The notes under the pieces were generated by a model. It was given only the letters and a program-made list of their open reading frames with translations. It searched no databases and was not told where the DNA came from. Positions 23,519 to 35,826 of a DNA stretch of 64,000 bases are shown here, in pieces. This DNA comes from Artocarpus heterophyllus (lineage: Eukaryota > Streptophyta > Magnoliopsida > Rosales > Moraceae), in contig CM046342.1 of assembly GCA_025403435.1 (NCBI GenBank), positions 16,122,519 to 16,186,518 of the forward strand. The letters are read 5' to 3'. Both the position numbers and the translations under genes were made by a program. Positions within the stretch are counted from its first letter, which is position 1; every line of letters starts with the position of its first letter.

Positions 23519-24200
23519 GTTGGAATAAAGTGCTTATAATGTAATTTATATGTAAATACATATTTAGAGTATTTGCCATTTTTAAAAAAAATAAAATTCA
23601 AACATTTTATTTATAATATATATTAATTATTTATTATTATATTTATCAGTGACACATCATAAAGATGTAATACTAGCCATTGTTCTCAATTATGTATAAA
23701 AGTGTTAGTATACAAAAAAAAAATACTAAAAAACTAAGTATAAATTAAAAAAAATTCACTAGCCTTAAAATAAAGTCGAGTGTTTTTTTTTTTTTTTTTT
23801 AAGATTATGGTGTCATTCATCACCTAATTTGAGGAATTATATTATTTGGATCATTGTAATATTGATTACAATACAAAGACACTTGCGTATTAAGAATACC
23901 TTCAACTAGGCCATAATATAATTAGTTCTTTAATTAAATCCATTTAAATATAAATAACTTATATTCTATTTGTCAGATGGTCAATTTATTAATGGACCTT
24001 AAATCTGAGTTGCTGGAGACTCATATCCATGTCTTATGTCTTTTAATCTACCAATGGGTGAGAAATGGGTAAAATTTGTTCGAAAATTAATAACTCTATA
24101 TGTCAAAGAAATATTGGCATGGATAGTTGGGAACGCTAACTTATAGATATGGAACATATAACTTTTTAATGAAGATTAACGATGTCTTTATGTTGTTAGT
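23519..24200 (+). mobile_element. Degenerate Copia LTR related to the main family
   Basis: It starts TGTTGGAATAAAG. About 530 bp in it carries CTACCAATGGGTG, matching TGTACCAATGGGTG at about the same offset in the LTR at 32645. TAGATATGGAA follows about 95 bp later in both. Many substitutions and indels separate them. The right limit is unclear. Confidence 0.35.
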
Positions 24201-25189
24201 TCATGAACTTGGATTATATTTAATATTAGATATCAAATATATAACACAAAATCCATATTTATGATTTGATCATAACTATATCACCTATTAGTCTGTTAAT
24301 GAAATTATGGAGAAAGACATAGTAAGAGATTAACATTTGGGAATTTCTAGAGAATAAACAAACTCTAGTCTCATCATAGATCAAAGCGTAAAGACTCGAT
24401 TTCCTAGTTGTTACTTAACATACTTAAACTTAATCCATGACTCGTAAACTTTTAGAAATATATATTTTAACACACTTAAACCTAACATCTAGCATGATAC
24501 CTATTAGGAGTATTTATAAAATCCATAAATTAATTCAATCCAATCCAATTCGCCGAATTAGATTAGGTTAACAAACATCTTTGCCTAAAAAATTTACTTT
24601 AAAATACTTGGATCTTCAAATACTTTCAAAGAATACTGACGAACTATCAAGATGAAATTTAACAAACCAACTTAAATATTCATCAAGTGGTAGTAAAAGA
24701 AGTATCATCTTTTGGAAAAATTGATTTAGTGATGCAACAGAATTTTAAAATTTTTATATAATCATCTAGAATCTAACTACGGTTACTATAAACTATAGAT
24801 ATAATTCTAATCCAACTCACCCATTGAAGAATGGAAACAATACTTATGGCTGGTCAAAGGAAATTTCTACCTTAAAATCTTTAACGTTATGCCTCTTCCT
24901 CCAAGCTTTTGTGTATATAGGCAGAACTCAGTAAATCTCTACCGCCAGTTCTCTCTTTCCAATCACTATAGTGCTTGAGAAACTAGGATCACTAAAAAGG
25001 AATGATCTAAGCTCTACTCTCAAAAAATTGCACTATGGCAGTCTAAGAATAAATGAAGACCCAAGGCCTCTATTTATAAAATAGGTTGGAGGAGTAAGAT
25101 GTCTATCAGGATTTTAAGAGATTTTCTCACTACTACTTGTTGCAAAACATGCTACACTGAGAGGATCTTTTCGTACTTGTATTCGCTAC
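24201..25189. other. AT-rich stretch with LTR-like traces
   Basis: No gene. GCAACAGAATTTTAAAATTT near 24736 and a TATTTATAAAAT motif near 25070 recall the start and TATA region of the Copia LTR in minus orientation. This is only suggestive. Confidence 0.25.
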
Positions 25190-25322
25190 CATAACATCCC
25201 TAAGTGGGTGTTAGTAGTATTTAGTAAATATTAATAAATTTTACAACATCATTTCAAATCATTAAAACTGTGCCCATGGTTGTTTAAAATAAAACAGAAC
25301 AAGAACATATTTAAAATTCCAA
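25190..25322 (-). repeat. Ty3 3' LTR fragment
   Basis: About 130 bp aligns with the LTR start at 32502-32635 (CTAAGTGGG, TAGTATTTAGTAAATA, TTTTACAACATCATTTCAAA). It then joins directly to the RNase H end of pol, so the integrase and most of this LTR have been deleted. Confidence 0.7.
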
Positions 25323-26319
25323 TGCTAAACTAGCCATGATCTCGTGATTCTTATGGCTCAAAGCATCTGGTACTGCATTTGCTTTACTAGGGTGGTATTG
25401 AATACTAAAATCATAATCTACTATATATTCAGCCCATCTTTATTGTCTCAGATTAAGACCTTTTTGGGTAAACAAATACTTCAAGCTTTAATGGTCGGTG
25501 TAGATCTCAAATCTTATGCCATTGAGGTAACAATTCCAAATCTTAAGTGCGAAGACCATATCAGCTAACTCAAGATCATGTGTGGGATAATTCCTGTCGT
25601 GGGGTTTTAGTTGTCATGAAATGTAAGCTACTCTTCGACCATGTTGTATTAGTACGCAACCTAATCCATTTCCTGAGGCATCAATGTACGCAGTATAAGG
25701 TTCCTCGTTATTTGGAATAACGGTACAGGTGTACTGGTGAGTCTATGCTTCAGTTCCATAAATGCCTCCTGTGACGACCCGTCTTTTCGGGTAATCACTT
25801 AACTTTTTAAAACATTATTCTTAAATATTAATATTACTTACTTAATAAGAAAATACTGAATTAATTTTTTTTCTTTAAGCTTCTTTTAAACATTCTTGAA
25901 AAACATACTCAAAAACTATTGCGACCTCTGTCGCCATTCAAATTGAGAATTCGCTCAACCCTTGACTTTAAATCTATTTTAAATCGTTTCTTAAAACTTA
26001 TTTAGAGACATTTACTAAATCATTGATTAAAACTTATCTTTATAAGTAAATAAACATTTTGTAAATACACTATAAAACTTTGAAAACACTATATTAAATA
26101 GTGGAATAGCTTTTTTTTGTGTAGCGGAAGCAAACTGTGATGGTATCCATACCCAAATCCTCGTATCTGTCCTCCACAGCACCCAGTTCTTCTAACGGGT
26201 CCCACTGGTCACCCATAAAACTACTTACAACATGAAAAAACTTTTAATGAGCTTTCACTCAGTAAGTTCAAACATAGTCTCACAAATCATTTAAACATGC
26301 TTCAAAAACTTTTTTCATA

Positions 26320-26590
26320 AAAACCTTTCTCTTAAAATATTTTTTGTAAACGTTTTTTCATAAACATTTCTGAAAACGTTTTTCATAAAACATTTCTTAA
26401 ACGTTTTGTATAAACGTTTTTCATAAAGCATTTCTCAAACGTTTTTTATAAACATTTTTTAAACGTTTTTCATAAACGTTTTTTCATAAAACATTCCAAA
26501 CGTATTTCTTAAAACGTCCTTTATAAACCTTTTCTTGAGAACATAAAAATGTTTTTCATAAACATTTTTCGTAAAACATTTCTCAAAATG
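26320..26590. repeat. AACGTTTT minisatellite in the solo LTR
   Basis: About a dozen irregular units of the type CATAAACGTTTTTCATAAA, each with an AACGTT palindrome or its AACATT variant. Unit length drifts between roughly 15 and 30 bp. Confidence 0.8.
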
Positions 26591-27510
26591 TCAAAATGCA
26601 TGATTCCGTTTATGCTCAATTATGAACTTTTAGTTATGGGCATTATATGAACATTCTTTTCTTACCTAAACTTTCTATCTTTGTTCCTTAATTTTCTTTA
26701 TCTTACTTTAGTATTCTTACCAACATCATTAATCATGAGATCATAAACATAATGCTTCCCTTATGGAAGACTTAAGACCATTGAACACCGAGATCATGTA
26801 ACTCACATCTAAGAGGTCAAACTTTAACTTTACTTATGTACCTCACATCTAGGAGGTCACAACTTTAATTTTACTTTCAGTACCTCACAACAATGAGGCT
26901 GGTACGATACTTTATTTTAATCTTTATTTTACCTTCTTTTTAACCTTAGTAAGCATATTAAATGCAATCATATTATATGCAGACACATTTGCAAATCATA
27001 ATTACTTTCTTTGAAACTTATTGCATAACAAATGCAACATAAAACCAATTACTTAAACTGTAAAACATTGCATATTAAAAAAATGCAAAACACACTTTAG
27101 ACATAATTTTTGCAAATACATTGCAAACTTTTATTTGATCTTTTAAAACTTTAGGCACATCAAATGCAATCATGCTTTAACATAATAGTTGCAAATGTTG
27201 ATTTAAACTATCAAACTTTTTGCATAACAACTGCAAACATACTTTTAAAAACAACTTGTATAACAATTGCAAACACATTTGCAAACATATATATGTATAA
27301 ACATTTGAAAAGTATTTACTTCATGTTGTAGGTGAGGTCTGAACTTACCTGGATAACACTCTAGCGTTTCCTATTTTGTTCCTTTTCCTTTCATAAGTCA
27401 GTTTCTGTATCCTGATCAAACAATAGCCGACTCATTAATTAACTTTTCATATTATCAATCTACTTGATTGATAACATAACTTAAACACTAAACACTCATT
27501 CCTTTTTTAC

Positions 27511-27645
27511 TTAACTCGGTACCCTATCGGTTTACCCTTCTTTCACTTAACTTTATAACCCATCGGGGTCACCTTTCCCTTTAACCTTGTAATCCATCGG
27601 GTTATCTTTCTTTCTTTACTTGACTTTGTAACCTACCGGGTTATT
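27511..27645. repeat. CCATCGGGTTA tandem repeat in the solo LTR
   Basis: Four degenerate units of about 40-50 bp, each with TAACCCATCGGGTTA or a variant followed by a CTTTCTTT-like tract. Confidence 0.75.
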
Positions 27646-30600
27646 TTCATTCTTAAGCGTCCTTTAATTAAATTTCTCGTCTCACTGGTGATTTCGTTAC
27701 TTAAGGTATTATGGAACATTTTCTGTTTAAAACCGTTTTGCTAATTCGAAGTGTTCGACTCCATTCTAGCCGTTTTCTTAATAATGACAATTTTACCTTT
27801 GGCGGATTTTTCGTCAATTTTCGTAACTTATTACACTTATTGCTTAACTTTTCCATTCCATTACCTATGAATTACGAAAAAATTCCTGCTAAGGAACATT
27901 TCTTGACATCGGGCGTTCCGGGCCAGTTTTGGCCTTTTTCCAAATAATGACCATTTTGCCCTTAATCTCTTTTTCTTTCACTCATTCCTTGCCTACTTTA
28001 ATTTCTTTAAAACTTAACATCTATGATTACTTACTGCCTACAACAGTGTAGAAAACTAACGTTTCCTAGTGAAAACCTAGTTTTCACACAATTTCATGGT
28101 TTGGGCCTAAAATACAAAAATATTTATATTTTTGCCCCCAAAACAACAAAATAATCTTTTTAAACCATTAGTCTCCATTTTTCAAGAGGATCAAATTTTC
28201 TTAAAGTACCTTACCCAAATTTCTCTTGTAAAAGGACATTTTTACCCCTTAAAGATTTTTTCCCAACTTTAACAAATTTTGTAAAATTCATAACTCTTAA
28301 ACCGAGCAGAATTTTAAGAAACTGTCTACATTGTCGTAACAGGTTTGACGAGTTCTACAACTTTTGTGTTGTAACTTTTTAAAAATTCCAACGTTTAGGA
28401 GGACTTTTGGCCGATTTTCAAATCTACCGAGACTTTATAAAACTTTACAATTTAGTTCTTTTAGAATTTCATAAAACTTTGTTCACAAAATTTATTTTCC
28501 TCATTGTGTTGGTAAATTTTATACCATATTTGGAACATAAACTGGCCTCTAAGGCCCTCTAAATCATCATTTTTTGAAAACTAGCTAAACTTTAGAATTT
28601 AACAAAGTTTAGTAACTTTTTCATTCTTTTGCACAAAACCCTACTTTTTTTCTTTTCCATCATCATCACCATTATCATAGAACATAAACCAATCATGCCA
28701 TAGTATCCATTTACATACCATAGACCAAAACATTTCATCAAACACTTGGTATGCATATTTTTAGCATAACTTTTCAAGTAAAAAGTTTAGAGATTTACAA
28801 AAACTTTGCTAATCTTTTGATCCTTCTTTGCCAAGCTCAAAACTTTGTCATGTCTTTGTCACAAAAACCATGACAAAACCCATGAAAACCCCATCCAAAG
28901 ATCAAGTGAAATATCAAAATCTCTAAGAAAAAGCTTGAACTTTACCTTAAAAACTCTTCAATCTTCATCTTCTTCACTTAAACTTGTTTTCATACATGAT
29001 TTGGAGGCTTGAGATTCACCAAAAATTTGAGAGAGAAAGCCTAGGGGGGAGCGATTTTTCCACGAAGGAATATGGAATTTTTTTTGCTTCCTTTCTTTTT
29101 CCTCCACATGTGCTTTTTATCCTTTACTTTCATTTTGGCAACTTGGTGACTTATCAAGTTTAGTCACCATTTTGCATTAATTGGGGTTAAAGCTTGCTTA
29201 ATCTTGGCAACATATGATTGGCCACATCAAGGGGTATTTTGGTAATTTTTCACCAAATTTGATGACTCATCACTTATCATTATTTTGCTTAACTTAGCAA
29301 TGTGTAATTGGGCCACCCAAGGGCTTTGGAGGAAAATTCTCATTCATTTTAGCGTCCTATGGTGGGTCCCTCAAAAACTTTTTACACAGTCCAAATGTAT
29401 ATTGACAGTAGTTTTCCTATACTGTCGGTATTCTTTTCTATACAGCTCATGAGGTCCCATAACCTCCAATACTTATCCACATATATCACATAATGTAATT
29501 TCAATATTATTTAACTTTATACGGTCTAAATTTATATTGATAGTATTTTTTTATACTGTCGGTATGTTCTCCATACTGCTACAGTATTCGTTATTCATCT
29601 ATATTCTCTAAATAGTATTATTCCTACACTGCTTTAACTTAAATAGTCCAATTTCTGTATTGCATAACCTTAAATAATCTAATTCTTACACTGCATTACT
29701 TTTATAGTATGATTTTTATACTACATAACTTTATTAGTGTACTTTCTTAAACTGTATTATTCTAATACCATATAATTTTCTATGTTATTATATAGTATTT
29801 TTCCTTAAACTATATTTTTGTCTTAACATAATCCTTAAATTATTGCATTTTTAATGGCTCAAGATGCTCGGGTGTTACACCTCCTCACATTTGTCATCCT
29901 AAAAGAACTTGACATCCTTCCTGGTAAGTCTTGTCAGCAGAGAGGCAATTCTTGAAAAGTTTTCCACACAACGTCGATAATATCTAGCTAACCCAAGGAA
30001 ACTTCAAATCTCTAGCACATTCTTTGGTCGGTCCCAATTTAACACTGCTTCAACTTTAAAGGGTCCACTCATATGCCTTCTTCAAAAACATGTCCTAAGA
30101 ACTTGACTGTCATCATCCAAAAGTCACAAATTTCTTTCTTCGTATATAAGCCTTGTTCCCTTAATGTTTGTAAAGCAATCCTCAGTGTTTTGGCATGTTT
30201 TTCTTCAGTTTTAGAATTGATCAAGATATTATCAATTGAAACAATGATAAATTGATCTAAGTATGATCGGAAAACTTGATTCATTAAATCCATGATGGCC
30301 GTTGGAGTGTTGATTAGCCCAAAAGGCATGACAAGAAATTCATAATGATTGTAGCGAGCTTCGAAAATTGTCTTTGGAATGTCTTCTTCTTTTATCTTCA
30401 ATTGGTGATATCCAAACTACAAGTAAGTCTTTGAGAAGTATCGAGATCCTCTCAACTGGTCAAACAATTCACCAACATGGCGTAAAGGATACTTGTTCTT
30501 GATGGTCAATTGGTTGAGCTGATGATAATCCACACAGTGTCTTAACGACCATCATGCTTCTTCACAAAAAGCACTAGAGCACCCCAAGGTGATGTGCTTG

Positions 30601-32475
30601 GGCGAATAAATTCTTTTTCCATTAATTCATCCAATTGCTTCCCTAATTTGGCTTTCTCAGCAGGTGCCATTCCATTTGGAACAATGGAAACAAGTATGTT
30701 GCTTCCAAAACTAAGCCAATGACAAACTCGATTTCTTTATGGAGCGAAAGTCCTGGTAGTTCATATGGAAAAACATTTGGAAATTCGTCTCCTATTGGAT
30801 TATAGGAAGATGAGTCATTCTTCTTTAATTCTTCCTCTGAAGCAAATATTGTCCTAAGACTTTTGAAATTCCTTCATCTTCCAATACATACTTTGAGTAC
30901 AGAGACTGGTGTCTCCATCCCTATCTTAGCTTGGAAGTCAATGACTTGCTTGCTCTTGGCGAGTAGAGTGACACATTTCTAATAGCAATCTACTATAGCA
31001 TGATATTGAAGCAAACAATATAAATATAAATGAATGAGTAGCACTAGTTTCAAATAACACATGAGACCATGAATGAGAGATGTGAATCCTATTGTCTACC
31101 ATGCAATTGTCGACTTGCTTTGTTTGTTTGGTAGTGGCTGTAATAGCATAAGCCTAAGCTGTTTCTTTCCCTTTTCTACGGTTCCCTTGGCTACTACTTA
31201 CATTATTATTTCTTCCAAGGAAGAAAGGCCTTTGATTTCCAAAAGCCTGTGGAATTGGTTGAAATTTCTAGCTTTGTTGGAAACCTAAGCCTTGTGGTGG
31301 CTATTGATAATGGTATTAAGACTGAAACCCACAAGGTTGGATTACAGAAGCATGTGAGGCTAGTGAGCTATGTTTTGTTGCCACCTGATCTTAATTTCCT
31401 CCCTACATAGTGGAACCAAATGGCTATTTTGAGGCCTACCTGGAGCAAAAGATGATTGTGCTGGTTGATCGGGTTAGTTTCATCTTAGATGTCCTGCTTG
31501 TCCATAATTATGACAAGCATACGGTTAGAAACGTCCACTACTCAAGGACCCACCGCTAACACTCAAGCCATTATTTTGTGAAGCTTGTCCCTAAGACTTT
31601 TCTTTCTTATTTATCTTCCTCTAGCACCCAGTAGATCCTTTATATTCCTTGTAAGAATTATTCAATTATGTCTTTGCACGTTAAGCAACGACTATAGGTC
31701 CAAAAAACTCAGTCGAAGGGGTTGCAACTATCATCTATCTGATTTTTGGCCTTAGGTTATTTTGAAAATTTTCACATCTTGCTAGGGGATCCATCACAAT
31801 ACCAGGGTTATAGCGAGACAATTCTATAAACTAAGCCTCATATTCAACAACTATCATGTCACATTGTACCAAATTGTCAAATTCTCGGAGCATTGCTTGT
31901 CGGTGGCTCTGGGGAACATATGTATTACGAAATATCATCTCGAATTGATTCCAAGCAAGATTTGGCATGTCATAATCATCTCTCTAGAGGTTCCACCACT
32001 TTTTAACTCTTCCTTCAAACACATATGTAGCAAAGTCTACCTAGTATTCTTGTGGAATCCTTAGAGTTGTTTCACCATCCTTGGGTTAGGCTCCCCTGTA
32101 AACCCAGGAGGTTTTTGTTTCATAAATTTCTTTAGTAAGGTCAAGTGATGTTAGTCAAGACCTCAAGCCTTTACAGGTCTTTATACATTTTGGAGAGCTC
32201 GAAGGATTTGCTCCAAATTATTCATTTCCAAAGCAGCTTGTTGACGCTGTTCCATCGGTTGAGGTTGTTCAACTTGTTGAGGTTGCTCAATCGATTAAGC
32301 TTGCGTAACTGGTCATGATTGTTTAGATGATTAGGGTTATCGTCTTGGTAGCATGGTTCCTATTTGATTGCAAAAGTTAAACTTAAATTAGTGCCAACGA
32401 TGATGATATTTAAATTTCTTTAAAACCATTTCAAAAACTGATTTTTAAAAGGGGTGCTACACCTTCTAGGTTTAT

Positions 32476-32496
32476 CGAACCTAGGCTCTAATACCA
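32476..32496 (-). other. Primer binding site of the Ty3 element
   Basis: Minus-strand TGGTATTAGAGCC followed by TAGGTTCG, matching initiator tRNA-Met with two or three changes. It lies 5 nt inside the 5' LTR that starts at 32502. Confidence 0.8.
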
Positions 32497-32501
32497 AAAT
32501 C

Positions 32502-32644
32502 TGTAACGCCTCTAAGTGGGGTTAATAGTATTTAGTAAATATAAATAAATTTTACAACATCATTTCAAATCATTAAACTAGTGCTCATGGTTCTTTAAAA
32601 AAAAAATAGAACAAGAACATATTTAAAATTCTAATTCACAGTTT
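32502..32644 (-). repeat. Ty3 5' LTR, left part
   Basis: Begins TGTAACGCCTCTAAG next to the PBS and matches 25190-25322. It is interrupted at the AGTTT site (32640-32644) by the Copia array and resumes at 49915. Confidence 0.8.
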
Positions 32645-34074
32645 TGTTAGATATGTATGCCCTAAGGAGTAAAAATGTAATACGTTTTTGGAGACATTTT
32701 TATCAATAAAGAATTTATTCATTTATATATACCAAATATTGTCCTCTTTACGTTCATATTTGTTGTATGTATGATAAGCAAACAGTAGTCTGAGACTGTT
32801 AGTCTAAACCTTAAGAATTGGGCATATGATTGGATGATTATGCGGAAGACACAATTCTTAGGGTGATGGTCTAAAACATATGATCTGCAATCGAGGGAAT
32901 AAAGTTGGGCGCTTTATTCATGAAAAGATTGTTATATTGTCTATATCCCTTTTGGGAGATGGTTTGTCTTGACCATCGGAGTTGGACTCCATGAATTAAA
33001 ACATTGGCACGTTGTCATAGGTGACGATGTGTTGGATCGGGACATAAAGTGAATTGATTTGGATTAATAATTCTGTCTTGGCAAATCGATTCACTTTAGA
33101 CAATCATTTGTATTGTATCTTAATCCTGAGATGAATAATAGGCCCGTTGTCTCGACTTGTGTCTTTTGATGTACCAATGGGTGACTCCCACATCTCTATA
33201 GTGGCATGCATGCCGGTACGTTGGAGGCATGACTCTTGATAGCGTAGACTTGTTATTCATAGATATGGAATCCATAGCTCCTCTTTAGGAGTAATGATAT
33301 CCTCTTATATGCGTTGTCCTGTAATTGGAAAACTGGAGCGCTCAACCATTTGGATACATAGGTGTAACCGAATGGTATACTATCTTTGGATGGTAAGTTT
33401 TCTAATGGTGAGACAATGGAACGTAAGATAAAAATAATCGGGAAGGTAAGACAGAACTTTTCCTTAAGCCGATTATGGATGATCATATGGGGATGCGATA
33501 CACTATGATATGTCATGAAGACTTAGCTACACGAGCTTCGTAATTCTATAAAGTTCGAGAGTGCAGCTCCAAGCTTTTAGTGGAGTAGCGTTGGCGTTGA
33601 TAATTGTGAAATGTATATCTGGGATATTGGGTTTCATAATTATCATGAGCTTGAACTTTATAGGTCCATTTTGGTCCCCTTTGCTAGCTCACAAAATCCT
33701 GTAACGACACGGCGTGCTTTTCCAATAATTGGTGACTTATGTCGGATTTATCAGATTGGTTTAAAATTTATAAGAATCAAATAATTCATGTCTGTTTATT
33801 GGTTGAATTGATTATGTAAGAAATTAGTTCAAGATGAACCTGTTGAATTATTGTGTTAGGGTAATTCTTGTCTGTTTATCGGTTGTTTTAATTTTGGACA
33901 ATTAGAACAAGATAAATTTGTAGAATTATTGTGAATTGATTTATTTTCTTAGAGATTATATTGATAAAGTTTGTTTTGATCAGATATCTTTTCTATTGGG
34001 ATATTTGAATCAAAACTGAGACTTTATCCTTCAGAATCTCGGGTGGAAAATAAAAGATTCGCGGAGATTTTTTC

Positions 34075-34142
34075 TCGGCAGTTCGGCCTGCCAAACTGGC
34101 CTGTTCGGCCTGCCTATTAGAAAGTTCGGCCTGCCGATCGAC
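34075..34142 (+). repeat. U3 palindrome cluster, three units (LTR 1)
   Basis: Three GTTCGGCCTGCC-type units about 110 bp upstream of the TATA box. Confidence 0.85.
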
Positions 34143-34248
34143 GACAGTTAAGATTACGCGTTTTCACGCGGATCTTATCAGATATTGATCCGAACTTGAT
34201 TCTGTTTCGATTTTTTGAGACCTAATCTGATATGGACTGACCCTAGGA

Positions 34249-34265
34249 CCAATAGGTATAAAAAG
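34249..34265 (+). promoter_or_regulatory. CCAAT and TATA boxes of LTR 1
   Basis: CCAAT (34249-34253) and TATAAAAAG (34257-34265), in the same arrangement in every LTR of the family. Transcription would start roughly 30 bp downstream. Confidence 0.75.
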
Positions 34266-34659
34266 GGAGTGAGTCTAATAATTTACTTAGATCAATTTGA
34301 GAGATTAAGAGTGATACTCTTCTAGTGAGCATCTGAAAACTCCCTGAGAGCTTGTGTTCACAAATCACGAACACTAGCTTTGGGTTCTCTCTATTGGTTG
34401 GAAGGAGAGTCACCGGTGGAAGAGCTGTACGTGTGAGCCCACACTCACTCCGGTTGTGGATAGAGAATAGCAAAGAAGACCAGTTGGTTGAGGCTCTTCT
34501 GGAATGTTACTTCTCTACACAGGTCGCGGAGGTTCTTCGGTACACTGAGGTTAGTAAGATCTGTTTAATTTATACATATAATATGTCAAACTTGTATTTT
34601 GGAAAATACTATGATGAAAAATTTTTAAAAATTTCGCTGTGCACTTTGTTTCCAACAAT

Positions 34660-34676
34660 TGGTATCAGAGCCGAGG
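34660..34676 (+). other. Primer binding site, unit 1
   Basis: TGGTATCAGAGCCGAGG, 2 nt after LTR 1, matches initiator tRNA-Met. Confidence 0.93.
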
Positions 34677-35165
34677 TTTTTACATAAATTTGCAAGTTTG
34701 TGATCATGTTATATGCATAAATTTTGTGATTTTAATCTCTCCTATGCTTGAATTGAATTTTATAGAGAGATGGCACTCAAGGTTTCTATATAATATATAT
34801 GTTGTCATGGATTATGTGGTGAATGTTTATTAATTAATTATGGTTGATTAAATTGTTGTTTAATTATTTATTAATTAATTAATACCGGTTATGGTTCCTT
34901 AGAGGTTAGATTATGTATCTAGGTTTTTCATGTAATTAGATGGCGGACTATCATCTCCGTCTAGGAATTGTTATTTATTTTTTAATTTGTAAGAATTTTG
35001 TAATTAAATAATTATTCAGAGAAGACGGAACAAGAAGTCGGATCTTAAGATTGATAATGGCGCCTCCAGGTATTTCCTGAGTCTCTAATTTTATGTTTTG
35101 AATTGTTGAAAATAAAATTGATGAAATGCATTAAAATTGTATTTTCTAGATTGAGGGTTTTCTGC

Positions 35166-35352
35166 TCGGTCGGCATGCCGGACCTCACAGTTTGGTAGGC
35201 CGAAGGTCACAGATCGGCAGGCCGAACGTACGGTCCGGCAGGCCGACAGTGGGGCAGAAATTTTGGTGCTCTGCCGACAGGCTAAACCTTCATGTTTGGT
35301 AGGCCGAACCACCATGATCGGCAGACCGATCACCCAGATCGGACTGCCGACC
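35166..35352 (+). repeat. Leader palindrome cluster, unit 1
   Basis: Units such as GATCGGCAGACCGATC and CGGTCCGGCAGGCCGAC. Both arms often change together, which favours selection for the palindrome itself. Some units here are eroded to TTTGGTAGGCCGAA by CpG loss. Confidence 0.8.
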
Positions 35353-35826
35353 AAGAGCTGCCAGGTGTCCAGAAAAGGTGCAATTTTTTCAATGCAGTTT
35401 TAATTTTATTTTTGGGACGATTCTGAGAAACATTAAATTTGGATATGATCGGAAATATGAAATGTTCAATTCATACGGGATTGAGGACTTGAAGATGGAT
35501 ATTACATGAAGAAGGATACAGCTTGAGGATTCAAGGATGAAGAATCGATAAATGTCTCGATTATTCTCTTGTAATCTTAGTTTTCTATTCTCTAGGGTGG
35601 AACCATAATATTACGATTATTATTATTGTGCTTGTAGCTTTGCTTGTTTGCATTATAATATGATTTACCATGTATATTGATAACATGTCATATAGAATAG
35701 GGAGTGCCGCTCATATTAAAATTGTTCATGCATAATTTTAAAATAAAACCTTGACTTCAAAAGATTGAGTGGGAGAAGGTTTTCGAAGAGAGAACCTAAG
35801 GCCTGCGTCGTTGGTCCATAGGAAGA

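Larger units (their letters stand above)
25770..29879 (-). mobile_element. Solo Ty3-type LTR, 4.1 kb
   Basis: Begins TGTGACGACCCG and ends CGGGTGTTACA. It is flanked by an exact 5-bp duplication, CCTCC (25765-25769 and 29880-29884), and inserted in a Ty3 RNase H region whose reading resumes across the site. No PBS, polypurine tract, second LTR or protein is seen inside, so it is read as a solo LTR left by recombination between LTRs. The length suits Tekay/Del-type chromoviruses, which is inference. A TATA-like GGATAAAAAG near 29120 on the minus strand supports the orientation. Confidence 0.8.
25323..32475 (-). pseudogene. Ty3/gypsy gag-pol, decayed and interrupted
   Basis: Read right to left on the minus strand. 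A Retrotrans_gag region lies at about 32060-31750 (a VKKWW...AWNQFE pattern), with a partial zinc knuckle (CHNYGQAGH) near 31500. Reverse transcriptase is at 30401-30069, with HYEFLVMPFGL. Its active site reads SIDNI instead of the usual YIDDI or FIDDI, so it is inactive. The RT-RNase H joint is split at 29885/25769 by the solo LTR; across the duplicated CCTCC the frame reads DKCEE then AFMELKHRL. RNase H (YIDASGNGLGCVL) and the PDALS linker end near 25330. The integrase is missing. Many stops and frameshifts are present. Confidence 0.8.
32645..34657 (+). repeat. Copia array LTR 1 (5')
   Basis: 2013 bp, TGTTAGATATG to TTTCCAACA. Contains a three-unit palindrome cluster at 34075-34142. CCAAT and TATA boxes lie at 34249-34265, so U3 is about 1.6 kb and R-U5 about 0.4 kb. 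Confidence 0.95.

Noticed and set aside
25770..29879. Intact autonomous element
   Set aside because: No PBS, polypurine tract, inner LTR or coding region is visible in 4.1 kb; better read as a solo LTR.
33253..33516. 87-codon frame antisense within the Copia LTR, open in most LTR copies (9741, 17410, 33253, 40903; shortened at 48600)
   Set aside because: LTR copies share recent descent, so shared openness is not evidence of selection, and LTR 3 already carries a stop. No domain is recognised.
34352..34687. 111-codon plus-strand frame across R-U5 and PBS (also at 42002)
   Set aside because: It spans the promoter-proximal leader and the PBS and has no known domain; a chance frame in repeated sequence.
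35166..35352. CRISPR-like array
   Set aside because: The units are short, variable palindromes with irregular short spacing inside a eukaryotic retrotransposon leader. No cas genes; not a CRISPR array.
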